The notes beneath the pieces are model-generated. The model worked only from the letters and a program-made list of their open reading frames with translations. It did no database searches and was not told the origin of the DNA. From positions 38,136,591-38,200,590 of the forward strand of contig OZ024837.1 in the NCBI GenBank assembly GCA_964016985.1: a stretch of 64,000 nt of DNA. The letters run 5' to 3'. A program made the position numbers and the translations under genes. Numbering within the stretch: the first letter of the stretch is position 1; every line of letters starts with the position of its first letter. Below, in pieces: positions 50,501 through 53,500 of the stretch. This stretch comes from Anodontia alba. Taxonomy: Eukaryota > Mollusca > Bivalvia > Lucinida > Lucinidae.

Positions 50501-53500
50501 TCCATTTAGATCCCATTATCTCTATTTCAGTCATACAAAATTCTAATGACTAAGTACGAATAAGAAATAACGAGTCTCTGTTGCAGCATATTGGTTAAAG
50601 ATTAAACAAATTTTATCTTAAACCTATATGACGTTAAATTAATAATTACCTATATGATTTCATATTTATACATGTTTTTACCCTTGCGTCAGGGATCGTG
50701 GTAATAATATTATTTTATTACTCTATATGGTTTACGCATAGATCTCGAGAATATATCTATATATAAATTCTTCCTGAATTCATTTACGAGTACGTAATTT
50801 GATATTTCAGGAATTATCAGTTATGCAGAAATAGATTTATACTATTAATATTCAGTTATGAAAATTTAATTGAATATTTATCTATAAATTCCAGGCAGTA
50901 ATTTTATAACAAGTTATATGTTTAATAATTCCTTGCTTAGTTATGCTTAACCTTTCATTTATAGCAGGAATTTGTCCCGTAGTATAGTTTTAACTTAGTA
51001 TTCATATATTTCTAACTATTCTTAAATACGCATATAGAATAGTAATACTATCTCTTAACTTATAAATTAAGTGTTTTAGAGATTAATCAGTACTATTGTA
51101 TAATCTTTCTTTAGAGATTATCACACTATTATTTTTTCTCTTAGTCCTTCTCCTTTTCTGAACATTTTGATTCGTCATTACAAAGTGGACTTTTTAACAT
51201 TTCTTGATTTCCATGATTATTTACTCAGGAGTATTTTTCATGGCAATCTTCTGGCATAGAAAGATTCTATCCAGTTTATTTCTTATTGCTTAATCTTAGC
51301 AATACGGTAAGATTTAGCCAAAATATGACCGCCTTACAGTTAGCTGCGATCAGCCTTATTCTTATCTCTTTTATTGTCTGTCAAACTCTACGTTATAATG
51401 TTGGCAGTCTCTTCTTTATTAATTTGTCCAGGATATCAAACGCTTTTATATGTCCATGACAAAAGTATTTATCATGATTTAGGTTTCTTTTCCTCCCAGC
51501 AGTCTTACGCAACCTCTATATTTTTATTATTGCTCGATTAAAAATTCGTAATACAATTAGTCTAGCAATAGTTTTAACCATTATTTTTATGTATACCTTT
51601 TCTTCTGATGGATACCTGAGTTACAGTTAAGTTAACTCCATCTACTTTTTATTATCTCCCCTTCTTTAATTGATCAAAGGGGAATAATTATACAACATTA
51701 TGGTCATTTCAAGTCTATGTCTGTTTATCGGAAACGGTTCTATCGCTCCAATTAACAGACTCTTATTAGTTTATAATTCTAATAGCTTAGACTATTACAG
51801 TTAGATAGCTTCACATATCTAGAATTTTACCCAAAATATCTACATATGTCAGTTATCTATAGGAAACTCCACCGAGTAGACATTTCCTTATTTAAATCAA
51901 GACCCTAGATAGACTACTTATGGTCTTGACTTTTGTTTTACAAATTTTGTTTCGAAAATATTATCTCTATATTCCTAGCTTACATTGCAATGGAATATTT
52001 CGGTTATGTCTTAATGACTCCTTTTTCGAGCCAATTGTTGTTTCCCAAAATAAAAAAAAAAAGGGGAGGGGTGGGGGGGGGGGGGGCAATGTTAGGTCTC
52101 TGAGACTTAAGAACTGGTTTCCTCTAGAGTCTACTATTATATATAAGGTTGAAAGATCATAACACCTTAAAGATATGCTATATTGTGACTCTAGATCATT
52201 CTTTCTATTAAATATAGAATTAGAATGTATCTGATTCCTTAGAGTTTCCTGAGTCTTTAACCAGAAGTGGTGAGATATTATTTATTTGGTGTTAGAATTA
52301 GGAGAGCACCTCCCTCCTAGTCTTCACATTCTAGCACATTATCTCTAGGTTAATGTATTACGAAGTTAAAATGAAGTTTTTTAAAAGTAAAATGTATTTT
52401 AACGAGTAATACTTAACCTATAGATAATCAGTTATCTCCCTCTGCCCACCCTCGCTTATGTCTCCTAATTGTTTCTATTGTTTCACACATAAAAGAAACT
52501 GACACGTGATCAATTGAGCGGGAAGAGTTACGTCACACAGGTAACTGCCTAAGGGACCTTCTGGTTTAAGATTTTAATTAACGACTGAAAGGTCGTTTTT
52601 CTGTGGAAGGTGTGAAAACAGAAGAGAATAGCACATTATCTATAGGTTAAGTCTTACTCGTTAAAATACGTTTTACTTTTAAAAAACTTCATATTTATGG
52701 GAATTAACACACTTTCATGGGGAGGCAACTCTGCTAAAATTGTTTTTGTCCTCTTCTGAAAAAGGGTCTTCTCAGAAAAGGAAGCGCATTACAAAAACAC
52801 GCCTATTCAAATAAATAGACAATTTCACCTCCAAAAATTGAAAAATTTTCAGATAAAAAAAAAAAAACAAAACAAAAAAACTCTGTTTTTTTTTTTTGTT
52901 TTTTTTTATGTTTTCATATTTCTGCTCAAAACATAGATTGTGGATACCTATTAGAACTGCCTCAGTTTAGAGCAGAAATAAGAAAAGTAATGTATACCCC
53001 TGTAAACCCCAGTTTTACTACACCACAACCTCTTTATAACACTATTGTTGGGGTCCATAGCATAAACCGTGTTAGTTAAACAACCATGTTAGTTAAACAA
53101 TCGTGTTATATCCAAACAAAAATGTATAGATTATATTCAAAAATGACCATAAATGGTCATTTTTCAATATAATCTTTACATTTTTGGGATCCATCTTTGA
53201 ACTGTGTTATGTCCAAAACCGTGTTATAACCAACCATGTTATAAAGAGGTTGTAGTGTATATGGAAGTGGGGTTTAAGTAGGTCAAAATTATATAGACAT
53301 GTTTTTGTGATGAGATCCTTACTTTCTAGAGTGACTCCTTTAGAAGGGCCTTGGTGTGCTGGAAAGCAAATGATAAGTCACCTAAGGTGTCTGTCTTGTG
53401 AAAAATGGCAGAAAAGCCACCAGACCCCATCTGAAAATGATAAATATCTAAAATGTAAGAATTGCTATAAGAGGGGGGGGCACATTCTTACAGTTTAGAG

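Larger units (their letters stand above)
48310..52300. other. AT-rich interior of the 6-kb block
   Basis: No gene, hairpin MITE or SINE was seen over about 4 kb. It includes a (TA)n at 49887-49910 and an A/G-run at 52050-52088. The composition is smoother than the flanking introns. Confidence 0.6.
46626..52650. mobile_element. About 6-kb block bounded by 160-bp inverted repeats and TTAA
   Basis: From TTAACCTATAGATAATGTGC (46626) the left arm runs about 160 bases to gatcacgtgtcggtttcttt. The same sequence returns inverted at 52495-52650 with only a few differences, ending in CTATAGGTTAA. TTAA borders followed by CC are typical of piggyBac-type elements. The interior is very AT-rich, has a 60-bp minisatellite at its left side, and contains none of the MITE families that fill the rest of the introns. 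No transposase is recognisable. Two further copies of the end (52332-52370 inverted, 52413 direct) show a compound right side. Confidence 0.72.
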
